Source: DAOMFM01 sp035429825 (GTDB taxonomy: Bacteria; Acidobacteriota; Blastocatellia; UBA7656; JADIYM01). From it: a DNA stretch of 7,814 nucleotides. Of the stretch, positions 1 through 5,287 are shown piece by piece. Numbering within the stretch: the first letter of the stretch is position 1; each line of letters begins with the position of its first letter. The notes under the pieces are model-generated. The model worked only from the letters and a program-made list of their open reading frames with translations, ran no database searches and was not told the origin of the DNA. The stretch is taken from assembly GCA_044224215.1 (NCBI GenBank), contig JBGAKX010000182.1, positions 1 to 7,814 on the forward strand. The letters run 5' to 3'. Position numbers and translations under genes: made by a program.

Positions 1-81
1 TGCGGCAAAGACCCGCTCCGGCGTCGCTGGGAAACTGCGCTCGAGGACAAAGGTGTTGTGAATGACCGATCGCTCTTCCAT
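1..81 (-). CDS. AHSA1/SRPBCC-family protein, N-terminal 27 residues only
   Basis: This is the 5' end of a minus-strand gene that runs off the left edge of the window. The ATG at 79-81 is preceded by a perfect AGGAGG (plus-strand 89-94) at 7 nt spacing, so the start is well supported. The visible peptide contains TFVLERSFPATPERVFAA. That is the first beta strand and helix of the START-like SRPBCC fold as seen in AHSA1 (Hsp90-ATPase-activator homology) proteins, where an (I/V)ER-x-(F/I)-xA-x-PE-x-V(F/W) pattern is typical. Such proteins are small cytosolic ligand-binding proteins, often regulated by or co-transcribed with ArsR-type repressors. No ArsR gene lies upstream here; the gene has its own promoter. 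Family assignment is fairly secure for so short a piece, but ligand and function cannot be inferred. Confidence 0.75.
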   Translation of the reverse strand, partial: MEERSVIHNTFVLERSFPATPERVFAA

Positions 82-100
82 CGTGCTACCTCCTTCAAAG

Positions 101-120
101 CCGTGTTAGTTAAGTCACGG
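101..120 (-). promoter_or_regulatory. inverted repeat CCGTG-N10-CACGG at the AHSA1-gene transcript start (candidate operator)
   Basis: CCGTG (101-105) and CACGG (116-120) form a 5-bp inverted repeat around an AT-rich 10-nt centre. It lies just downstream of the minus-strand -10 box, overlapping the predicted transcription start, and upstream of the Shine-Dalgarno. The position suits a repressor site or a 5' UTR hairpin. The short arms make chance possible. Confidence 0.35.
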
Positions 121-124
121 CTTG

Positions 125-153
125 AGTATCGACTGGTCATCCACAATTGTCAA
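125..153 (-). promoter_or_regulatory. sigma70-type promoter for the AHSA1-family gene
   Basis: On the minus strand a perfect -35 TTGACA (plus 148-153) is followed after 17 nt by GATACT (plus 125-130, 4/6 match to TATAAT). Predicted transcription starts near 118, giving a UTR of about 37 nt with the strong Shine-Dalgarno. An 8-bp palindrome, ACAATTGT (143-150), overlaps the -35. Confidence 0.65.
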
Positions 154-173
154 GCGGATACTTAAGTAATCTT

Positions 174-217
174 CAGATCCGCGTCAATCCGCTTGATCCG
201 CGTTCATCTGCGGCCTG
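174..217 (+). repeat. 44-bp intergenic repeat, copy 1 of 5
   Basis: The unit is four near-copies of ATCCGCG spaced 9-10 nt apart, opening with CAG and closing with CGGCCTG. This copy differs from the consensus at one position. It lies between two minus-strand genes and overlaps the 3' end of the hydrolase gene. Read on the minus strand, it encodes the hydrolase's last residues and its TGA stop (184-186). Just beyond it, CGGCCAAC resembles part of the leader that follows copies 2 and 5, which suggests a partly deleted relic of that leader. Confidence 0.85.
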
Positions 218-1986
218 CTTTCTCCCCCGGCCAACCCCTTCGGCGCACCAACCACGAGCGGATCGCACCCGATCACGATCGCCCGCAGCAACGCACGCAC
301 CCCCGAGTGGTACCAGTACCGCGTGTGCTCGCGCAGCGGGAACGAGCCTTCGAGGTCCTCGAACGAATGGATCCGCTTGCCGATCACCTCCCCATCCCCC
401 GCCGGCGGCGGATCGTAGAACCTGAGCGGCGCGCCGATCCAGTCGTACCACGACCACACGTTGATCCACCGCGGCGGCCGTGTGCCGTAGTTCGCGATCA
501 TCGGCCGCATCGCTTCGACGTACTGCTGCCGCACCTCAGACTCCTGCTCGCCGGGGATGTTGAACAGGAACGCGATCTTGTCGAGCGGGCTCCCGAGCGT
601 GACGATTGCCGCGACGCGGTCGAGCTCCGCTCGCGCGCTGTCTTCGAGCGACACGTCGTTGATCAGCTCGTTGTACGTGTCGTAGGCGATCACCGAGCCG
701 AGCGAGTGGCCGACGATGATGACGTGCTCGTAGGTCGGGCGGCCGTCGGTCCTGTGAGCCAGTACGGTCGTGAGCAGGGTGCGGGCCTCGTCGATGATCT
801 GGGCGCGTGTCGCCGAGTACTTGCTGACACGATGCGCCGAGACGTACACCACCACGTCGCCGACGTAGTCGATCAGCACGCGCCTCGCCTTCCAGTACGC
901 GAGGACGGCGATCGCGAGCGTGAACAGCCGCTGCAGCGCGCGGATCCGCACCTCCCTTCGCATGACGTCCTCGGCGATGAGCGCGGGCGGCTCGCCCGGC
1001 ACCGTCTCGCCCGTCAGGTCCACGAGAACGGGCAGGTGCGCGTCGAGCAGCAGCCAGCGGCGCTCGGTCCGCAGATCGGCGACGCCCCAGCCGTAGCCCG
1101 CGTACGTGAACGCCGTGGCGGCGACCAGCGCGCCCTCCGCGATGATGGCGCCGAGCGTGATCGAGACCGCGATCATCAGGACCACGCGGCGGAGCCGTGC
1201 GAGCCACGTGTGCTGACGGTAGTTGAGCAGCCACGCGACGAGGGAGATCGCCACAAAGATCAGCGTCGACGTCGTGAATGCGACACCGATGTCCCACGCC
1301 GTGAGCGTCAGGCGAATTTCGAGCGCTTCGACAAAGTCGGGGTGTGTGGTGCCGATGACGATCTGGGCGATCCGCGACAGCGTCGCGGCGAGCACCGCCA
1401 GCCCGAGCACCGTGATGCTGAAGACGACGAGCAGCGCCGCGACGAGGTTGCCGAGCGTCCGCACCGAGAGCGGGTAGTCGATCTGGCGGCCAAAGACGCG
1501 CCGCCGGAACTTCATGAAGCGCGGTCCGAAGAGACAGCCCGAGAGCCCGCGCCACCCCGCCTGGACGAGGTACACGATGACGTCGAAGGCGTGGACGAGC
1601 CGCGACGTGTGCGGCGCCCAGTAGTTCTCGTACATGTGCACGAGGCGTGTATCGGACGGCGGAAGCGTCGGCGCGAATGCGTATTCAAAGCTGCACGCGC
1701 CGGATTCGGGGACGGCGAGTTCGAGCTCGGTGAACGCGTAGGGCTCGGGGATGCCGGGCGTGAGGCCGACCCCGTTGATGCAGTCGTGGAACCCGGAATC
1801 GCCTGGCTCGGCGTGCGACGTGTCCTTGCGTGATTCGACGATGGACGACGCGACGAGGCTCAGGGTTTCGTAGGGAAGTTGTTCGCCGATGCCGTGGAAG
1901 ACGATGACCGCGACGGGCGGATTCGCTTCTTCCCGCACCGGCAGTCGGTCCTGGACCTCGACGGTTTCGCTCGATTGTGGATCCAT
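184..1986 (-). CDS. membrane-embedded alpha/beta-hydrolase-like (lipase/esterase-type) protein, 600 aa
   Basis: Probably a membrane-anchored serine hydrolase; the substrate is unknown. Residues 25-36 read VAVIVFHGIGEQ, a first core strand followed by an oxyanion-type HG loop. GHSLG at 426-430 within VIIVGHSLGSVIAYD is the nucleophile elbow with Ser428. LGSPLDKIAF (464-473) follows as the next strand. D515 in WSWYDWIG and H554 or H560 in EHTRYWYH are candidate acid and base. Hydrophobic segments at about 178-211, 229-254 and 267-299, with a weaker one near 352-364, lie between the HG loop and the elbow, so the hydrolase domain is apparently split by a membrane insert. The ATG at 1984-1986 has GAGG (plus 1993-1996) 6 nt upstream. 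The C-terminal tail, about 590-600, is encoded by the intergenic repeat. Fold confidence is good, specificity nil. Confidence 0.8.
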   Translation of the reverse strand: MDPQSSETVEVQDRLPVREEANPPVAVIVFHGIGEQLPYETLSLVASSIVESRKDTSHAEPGDSGFHDCINGVGLTPGIPEPYAFTELELAVPESGACSFEYAFAPTLPPSDTRLVHMYENYWAPHTSRLVHAFDVIVYLVQAGWRGLSGCLFGPRFMKFRRRVFGRQIDYPLSVRTLGNLVAALLVVFSITVLGLAVLAATLSRIAQIVIGTTHPDFVEALEIRLTLTAWDIGVAFTTSTLIFVAISLVAWLLNYRQHTWLARLRRVVLMIAVSITLGAIIAEGALVAATAFTYAGYGWGVADLRTERRWLLLDAHLPVLVDLTGETVPGEPPALIAEDVMRREVRIRALQRLFTLAIAVLAYWKARRVLIDYVGDVVVYVSAHRVSKYSATRAQIIDEARTLLTTVLAHRTDGRPTYEHVIIVGHSLGSVIAYDTYNELINDVSLEDSARAELDRVAAIVTLGSPLDKIAFLFNIPGEQESEVRQQYVEAMRPMIANYGTRPPRWINVWSWYDWIGAPLRFYDPPPAGDGEVIGKRIHSFEDLEGSFPLREHTRYWYHSGVRALLRAIVIGCDPLVVGAPKGLAGGESRPQMNADQAD

Positions 1987-2020
1987 TGTGTGCCTCGGGG
2001 GGCGGTTCTGGATGCGGGTA

Positions 2021-2050
2021 CGATCGGCCTGAGGGCCATTGTGGGGGAAT
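2021..2050 (-). repeat. direct repeat DR-A in the hydrolase promoter region (partner at 2655-2683)
   Basis: About 27 of 30 positions match 2655-2683 with a single-base indel. Shared blocks include CGATCGGC and GGGCCATTGTGGGG. Both copies lie upstream of, or at the start of, minus-strand genes, and both contain CACAATGGCCC on the minus strand. In this copy CACAAT serves as the proposed -10 box of the hydrolase gene. Confidence 0.7.
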
Positions 2051-2065
2051 GCGTTGGCGAGTCAA
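2038..2065 (-). promoter_or_regulatory. promoter for the hydrolase gene
   Basis: On the minus strand TTGACT (plus 2060-2065, 5/6 match to TTGACA) is followed after 16 nt by CACAAT (plus 2038-2043, 4/6 match to TATAAT). Transcription would start near 2031, about 45 nt before the ATG at 1986. The -10 box lies in the direct repeat shared with the next upstream gene. Confidence 0.5.
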
Positions 2066-2080
2066 ATGCAGCACCACGTA

Positions 2081-2185
2081 CGTTGGGGCCTGAGCGCTAC
2101 CGCGCTCAGCTCAGTTACGTTGTTGGTCGTCGCTCGGGCACAACGTTGTGTCGGAGCTGAGCGCGGTAGCGCTCAGGCCCCAACG
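2081..2185. repeat. REPIN-like palindrome I: 32-bp perfect inverted repeat
   Basis: The left arm 2081-2112 and right arm 2154-2185 are exact reverse complements over 32 bp, enclosing a 41-nt centre. The centre holds a further inverted pair, ACGTTGT (2117-2123) and ACAACGT (2140-2146). Each arm is itself a hairpin: CTGAGCG (2090-2096), loop CTACCG, CGCTCAG (2103-2109), mirrored in the right arm. Two oppositely oriented small palindromes in about 105 bp is the layout of REPIN elements, which RAYT transposases mobilise. No RAYT gene is in the window. The right arm overlaps the 3' end of the neighbouring gene and supplies its stop codon. No T-run follows, so it does not look like an intrinsic terminator. 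Confidence 0.85.
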
Positions 2186-2664
2186 CGCGACACAGCCGAC
2201 GTGGATCTGCACGACCACACCGGCGCGAACCGTTGTGTGCGGACTAAGTCGGGCTGATCGGCGAGGAAGCCATGCGCGTACGCGGCTCCGGTGGCGACGA
2301 TGGTGTCGTCGAGCCAGCTGGAGCCGTAGTCGTGGTTGTCGTCGGGATTGCGTCGCTCGTCGTTGACGAAGCCAAGGCCGCCGGCGGTCATCAGTCGCCA
2401 TGCGGGGGCGTTGGCGGCGTTGAGCCAGGCGAGGGTGTCTCCGTCGGGATCGACGCGGCCGTCGTTGCCTGGTGCGGCGAGGCGGTTGACGCCGTTCTTC
2501 ATACCCTGGAAGAGGCGGATGGCGTTGATGGTGACGGGGCCTACGTGGATGCCCTGGGCGATCCAGGTCATGCCGAGGTCGATGAGGCGGGTCTTGACGG
2601 CGAGGACGTCGTCGGGGTGGTTTTTGCCTCGGAGGCCGACGCTGCCTGTGAGCACGATCGGCAT
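2173..2664 (-). CDS. peptidoglycan-binding-domain protein, probably C-terminally truncated (163 aa)
   Basis: Residues about 5-82 look like a peptidoglycan-binding-type helical domain: GSVG near the start, HPDDVLAVKTRLIDLGM, then VGPVTINAIRLFQ, and NDGRVDPDGDTLAWLN (67-82). Residues about 88-143 (WRLMTAGGLGFVNDERR, then DDNHDYGSSWLDDTI at 108-122) resemble the region that precedes a metallopeptidase/murein-endopeptidase-like domain in longer proteins of this kind. No catalytic His/Asp cluster follows. The frame instead ends in SRVGA and a TGA inside the right arm of REPIN-like palindrome I. The ATG at 2662-2664 was chosen because MPIVLTGSVG starts directly into the domain and CACAAT lies 6 nt upstream, a leaderless geometry. 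A TTG six codons upstream is possible. There is no signal peptide, so export would need another route. Likely a broken gene; domain names are by resemblance only. Confidence 0.6.
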   Translation of the reverse strand: MPIVLTGSVGLRGKNHPDDVLAVKTRLIDLGMTWIAQGIHVGPVTINAIRLFQGMKNGVNRLAAPGNDGRVDPDGDTLAWLNAANAPAWRLMTAGGLGFVNDERRNPDDNHDYGSSWLDDTIVATGAAYAHGFLADQPDLVRTQRFAPVWSCRSTSAVSRVGA

Positions 2665-2683
2665 GGGGCCATTGTGGGGCAAT
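2655..2683 (-). repeat. direct repeat DR-B covering the start of the peptidoglycan-binding gene (partner at 2021-2050)
   Basis: This is the second copy of the roughly 30-bp direct repeat. On the minus strand it carries CACAATGGCCCC directly followed by the ATG at 2664. If CACAAT is a -10 box, the transcript would begin at or next to the start codon. No convincing -35 box is seen upstream, unlike in DR-A. Confidence 0.65.
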
Positions 2684-2712
2684 GTGATGATGAAAAGAAT
2701 ACGAATGCGTGA

Positions 2713-2802
2713 ACGCAGAGCCGATCCCGCCAGGGATCGGGGAAACCTCGCGACTTGCGTACCGTAGGGTTACCCCGATCCCTGACGGGATCGGCTCTGC
2801 GT
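2713..2802. repeat. REPIN-like palindrome II: 30-bp inverted repeat, different sequence family
   Basis: Arms 2713-2742 and 2773-2802 are reverse complements at 29 of 30 positions. The stem can continue inward through AACC (2744-2747) and GGTT (2768-2771) to an 18-25-nt loop. Each arm contains its own hairpin: CCGATCCC (2721-2728), loop GCCA, GGGATCGG (2733-2740), and the same stem with loop TGAC at 2775-2794. The total is 90 bp. The sequence is unrelated to palindrome I, so two REP-like families are present. It sits between the divergent minus-strand 2173-2664 gene and the plus-strand NTase module. Confidence 0.85.
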
Positions 2803-2815
2803 AATCGTCGTCAAT

Positions 2816-2859
2816 CAGATCCGCGTGGATCCGCCCGATCTGCGTCCATCCGCGGCCTG
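2816..2859 (+). repeat. 44-bp intergenic repeat, copy 2 of 5 (most diverged)
   Basis: Aligned without gaps to the other copies, with about six differences from consensus. It stands directly upstream of the promoter of the small-protein/NTase module. Together with that promoter and the first codons it is repeated at 7674 onward with a constant offset of 4858. Confidence 0.8.
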
Positions 2860-2875
2860 CTTTCGTCTTCTCTAC

Positions 2876-2905
2876 TTGAGCGGCCAACGTCCAAGCGCGC
2901 ATACT
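2876..2905 (+). promoter_or_regulatory. promoter of the small-protein/NTase module, predicted leaderless
   Basis: TTGAGC (2876-2881) and CATACT (2900-2905) are separated by 18 nt, each a 4/6 match to consensus. Only GGCGCC lies between CATACT and the GTG at 2912, so transcription should begin at or next to the start codon. No Shine-Dalgarno is present. The whole arrangement is preserved at 7734-7763, which supports function. Confidence 0.55.
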
Positions 2906-2911
2906 GGCGCC

Positions 2912-3166
2912 GTGAAGATCCTCGACGACACCGAGCCCGAAGCACGACGGGTGCTGCTCGACCTCGCACGCCGTGCCACGATGGACGAGCGTCTCAGTCG
3001 AGCGTTTGGGCTGACAGATATTGTGCGACGCCTCACGCACGATGAAATTCGGAGAGAACATCCTGACGCATCGGGTGACGAGATGCGCCGGCTACTCGCC
3101 CAACGGCTATTCGAACCCGGTCTCGCCCGTGCTGTCATCGCTCGACTCGACGAGCGCTCGCGGTGA
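2912..3166 (+). CDS. 84-aa helical protein, first gene of the small-protein/nucleotidyltransferase module
   Basis: Function unknown. The protein is charged and apparently all-helical, with no signal peptide or membrane segment. It opens with the DDTEPEARRVLLDLARRAT block (residues 5-23) and has LTHDEIRREHPDASGDEMRRLL (41-62) and LFEPGLARAV (66-75) later. I recognise this pattern, a D-x-(S/T)PEAxR start and a central R-x-HP(D/E)A block, from small hypothetical proteins found beside nucleotidyltransferases like the next gene. I see no R-x(4-6)-H motif, so it is not an evident HEPN partner. The GTG at 2912 is chosen because the paralogous copy at 7770 keeps exactly this start and leader. The upstream ORF extension would run through the promoter and repeat. 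Its stop overlaps the next start by 4 nt, implying translational coupling. An antitoxin or NTase-accessory role is inference only. Confidence 0.8.
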   Translation: MKILDDTEPEARRVLLDLARRATMDERLSRAFGLTDIVRRLTHDEIRREHPDASGDEMRRLLAQRLFEPGLARAVIARLDERSR

Positions 3167-3753
3167 CGGAGGAACTTGAGACCATCGCGTCGTTTGTTCG
3201 GCTCCTTGGGCAGCTGTCGATACGACACGTAATGGTCGGATCGTATGCGAGCTCGGCGCACGGCGAGTGGCGGTCTACCCAGGACGTCGACTTTGTCGCA
3301 GACATCCCGATGGAGAGTGTCGACGCGCTGTATGACGCGTTGAAAGACGCGTATTACATCGACCCCAAGTCCATTCGTCGCGCGATCGAGGCGGGCCGGT
3401 CGTTCAACGTCATTCACCTTGGGACGATGCTCAAGTTCGACGTGTTCGTGCCGCGAAAGCGTGCATTTGTGGCGCGTCAGATCGAACGCGGACAGCCGTC
3501 GTCGCTGGGCGGCGTGCTTGATCCGCCGGTCCTGGTCGCGTCCCCTGAAGACACGGTAGTCGCCAAACTGCGGTGGTTCCGGCGTGGGGGCGAAGTGTCG
3601 GAGCAGCAGTGGAGGGACGTGCTCGGCGTGCTGCGGGTGCAGTGCGGCCGGCTTGATTCGGCGTACCTCGCGCAAACAGCGGACGAGGAGCGAGTGCTCG
3701 ACCTGCTCGAGAAGGCGCTCGCCCAGGTTGAGGGCGAGGACCCGTCTGAATAG
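3163..3753 (+). CDS. nucleotidyltransferase-fold protein (MNT / AbiEii-like), 196 aa
   Basis: Probably transfers a nucleotide to a protein, RNA or small-molecule target in the cytosol. The pol-beta-type signature is visible: VGSYASSAHGEWRSTQDVDFVAD (25-47) gives the GS motif and the metal-binding D41/D43 pair, and LKFDVFV (90-96) supplies the third carboxylate, D93. ASPEDTVVAKLRWFRRGGEVSEQQWRDV (126-153) is the conserved second half seen in AbiEii-like and related stand-alone NTases, with K135 and the GEVSEQQW block. The catalytic set appears intact, and the length suits a complete protein. The GTG start overlaps the upstream TGA (GTGA, 3163-3166) and has no clear Shine-Dalgarno, so translation probably depends on the 84-aa gene. 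Related NTases act as toxins in MNT/HEPN and AbiE systems. A toxin or defence role here is inferred from family and operon shape, not shown. Confidence 0.85.
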   Translation: MTEELETIASFVRLLGQLSIRHVMVGSYASSAHGEWRSTQDVDFVADIPMESVDALYDALKDAYYIDPKSIRRAIEAGRSFNVIHLGTMLKFDVFVPRKRAFVARQIERGQPSSLGGVLDPPVLVASPEDTVVAKLRWFRRGGEVSEQQWRDVLGVLRVQCGRLDSAYLAQTADEERVLDLLEKALAQVEGEDPSE

Positions 3754-3773
3754 GGCTTCGTCGATTCCCTCTG

Positions 3774-3817
3774 CAGATCCGCGTCAATCTGCTTCATCCG
3801 CGTTCATCCGCGGCCTG
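3774..3817 (+). repeat. 44-bp intergenic repeat, copy 3 of 5
   Basis: Same orientation and length as the others, with two differences from consensus. It begins 20 nt after the NTase stop codon and ends 15 nt before the proposed promoter of the Kelch gene. Confidence 0.85.
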
Positions 3818-3832
3818 TCTTACTCGTAACGT

Positions 3833-3860
3833 TTGCAGCCCCCGGCTCGGATGGTAGACT
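3833..3860 (+). promoter_or_regulatory. promoter for the exported Kelch/IPT gene pair
   Basis: TTGCAG (3833-3838) and TAGACT (3855-3860) are spaced by 16 nt, each a 4/6 consensus match. The predicted start near 3867 gives a UTR of about 43 nt. GCAGG (3896-3900), 9 nt before the ATG, is a weak ribosome-binding site followed by six T residues. Confidence 0.4.
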
Positions 3861-3909
3861 AATTTTCCTGTCTCACTGTCCCGCAGCAATTATCCGCAGG
3901 TTTTTTCTC

Positions 3910-5286
3910 ATGAATTCGTTGGTCGTCCATTGGTTCGCCCTCGTCGCCATTCTCACGTCCACGGCCGCTGTGTTCGCCCAGTCTGGAACTCCGGACCGTG
4001 TGTGGACCCAGACCGGCGTCGTCACATACAGTCCGTATAGCGTCCCCGTCATACAGCTCAAGGACGGACGAGTCCTCCTTCCGGGCGGTGCTGTGAGCGA
4101 GAGCTCGCAGGGAAGATGCCAGATCTTCGACCCCGAGACGTGCCTCTGGCATGAGACAGGGTCTCTCCGCTCGCCCCGTCGCCGCCATGGAGGGGCGCTA
4201 CTCGCCGATGGCCGGGTTATCGTGGCCGGCGGCATTGGCTTTAACGGGATACTCGGCGATAGCGAATTCTGGGACCCGGCCACAGGCATGTGGACGGCCG
4301 GGCCACCTCTCGCGACACCCAGGTTCGGTGTTCGTCTCGTATCGCTCGATGACGGCCGTGTGCTCGCAATGTGCGATCAGGCCGCCGATTTCAGCGATCA
4401 CTTGTCGTGCGAAATCTACGATCCCGCGACGAACGCGTGGCGGCTTACGGGACCGTTCAATTTCTCGCGGACGCATTACACGGTGCTGAAGCTCCGAGAC
4501 GGTCGAGTCCTCGTAATCGGTGGCGCGGATGGAGTCAATCCTACCGGTGCGAGACCGATCTGCGAAATCTACGACCCCGAAACTGAAACGTGGTCGATCG
4601 GTCCACCCACGTACTATCCGTTCGTAGACGGCGCCGCCGTCCAGCTCGAGGACGGCAGCGTCCTCGCGAGCGGTGGGTTATTCGACGGAACGACGGCGGA
4701 GATTCTCGACCCGTCGCTGACACAGTGGACACGCATTCCACGCATGAATATCGAGCGTGCCGGTCATTCGCTCACACAGCTCGCGGATGGCCGCGTGTTT
4801 GCGGTCGGCGGTGGCATCGGCCAGGAGATTCCAAAGACGACCTCGTTCTACGACCTTCAGCGGATGACGTGGACCGATGGACCTGCCCTGCATGCCCCGA
4901 CTGCTGATCATGGTGCGATCAACCTGGGCAACGATCGAATCCTCGTCGTCGGAGGACAGTCTGGCGGGCCCCCGAACGTCCCGGCGGAAATCTACGGCCC
5001 ACCCGGGCCGGTGATCGACAGCGTCAATGTGAAGCGCAACGCATCAGGGAACTATGTCCTGACGATTTCGGCGTCGCGTCTTGCCCCGGGCGTCATGTTC
5101 TATGCCGACGGAATCGCACCGGTTCAACCTGCCAAGCTCTCTGCGAACGGGCAGAAGGTCAAGGTGAAGGGATCGTTTGTCGACGGGCGTCCTCTGCAGA
5201 ACATCTTCCGGTCCGGACAACAGGTGACGATCACGGTGAGAAATCGCGATGGCGGTTTTGTGGTGGCAAACTATACGCGGCCGTAA
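3910..5286 (+). CDS. exported Kelch-repeat beta-propeller with C-terminal IPT-like domain, 458 aa
   Basis: Likely a secreted or cell-surface binding protein; the ligand is unknown. Residues 1-23 form a signal peptide (hydrophobic 5-20, cleavage after AFA, mature start QSG). Then come seven Kelch-type units, marked by DGR(V/I)LxxGG-like strands at about 52-60, 100-108, 148-154, 197-205, 248-256, 293-301 and 342-349. Many carry the downstream Y/FDPxT-x-x-W element (IFDPETCLW, FWDPATGMW, IYDPATNAW, IYDPETETW). Seven units would close one propeller. The third has lost its GG pair (LAMCDQ). Residues about 366-458 are all-beta with an IPT/Ig-like look (VIDSVNVKRN through ITVRNRDGG). The ATG is supported by the signal peptide immediately following it. 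The next gene starts one base after this stop, so the two are probably co-expressed. Confidence 0.85.
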   Translation: MNSLVVHWFALVAILTSTAAVFAQSGTPDRVWTQTGVVTYSPYSVPVIQLKDGRVLLPGGAVSESSQGRCQIFDPETCLWHETGSLRSPRRRHGGALLADGRVIVAGGIGFNGILGDSEFWDPATGMWTAGPPLATPRFGVRLVSLDDGRVLAMCDQAADFSDHLSCEIYDPATNAWRLTGPFNFSRTHYTVLKLRDGRVLVIGGADGVNPTGARPICEIYDPETETWSIGPPTYYPFVDGAAVQLEDGSVLASGGLFDGTTAEILDPSLTQWTRIPRMNIERAGHSLTQLADGRVFAVGGGIGQEIPKTTSFYDLQRMTWTDGPALHAPTADHGAINLGNDRILVVGGQSGGPPNVPAEIYGPPGPVIDSVNVKRNASGNYVLTISASRLAPGVMFYADGIAPVQPAKLSANGQKVKVKGSFVDGRPLQNIFRSGQQVTITVRNRDGGFVVANYTRP

Positions 5287-5287
5287 G

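Noticed and set aside
193..1833. 546-codon plus-strand open frame opposite the hydrolase gene
   Set aside because: Its translation is Arg/Asp-rich low-complexity sequence with no domain, as expected for the antisense of a high-GC gene. The opposite strand has the GHSLG elbow, membrane segments, a promoter and a ribosome-binding site.
2272..2767. Plus-strand frames opposite the peptidoglycan-binding gene
   Set aside because: Val/Gly/Asp-rich or unremarkable translations with no start signals; shadows of the minus-strand gene.
2713..2802. Bidirectional intrinsic terminator
   Set aside because: The stem is strong but has no T-run on either side, and the flanking genes diverge from it rather than converge on it.
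2111..3061. 316-codon minus-strand open frame across the palindromes and the 84-aa gene
   Set aside because: It runs through both REPIN-like elements, the 44-bp repeat and the promoter, and its middle is Arg/Pro/His-rich out-of-frame sequence of the 2173-2664 gene.
3151..3160. 10-bp perfect palindrome CGAGCGCTCG just before the NTase start
   Set aside because: It is in-frame coding sequence (for DERSR) in GC-rich DNA, and a palindrome this short is expected by chance.
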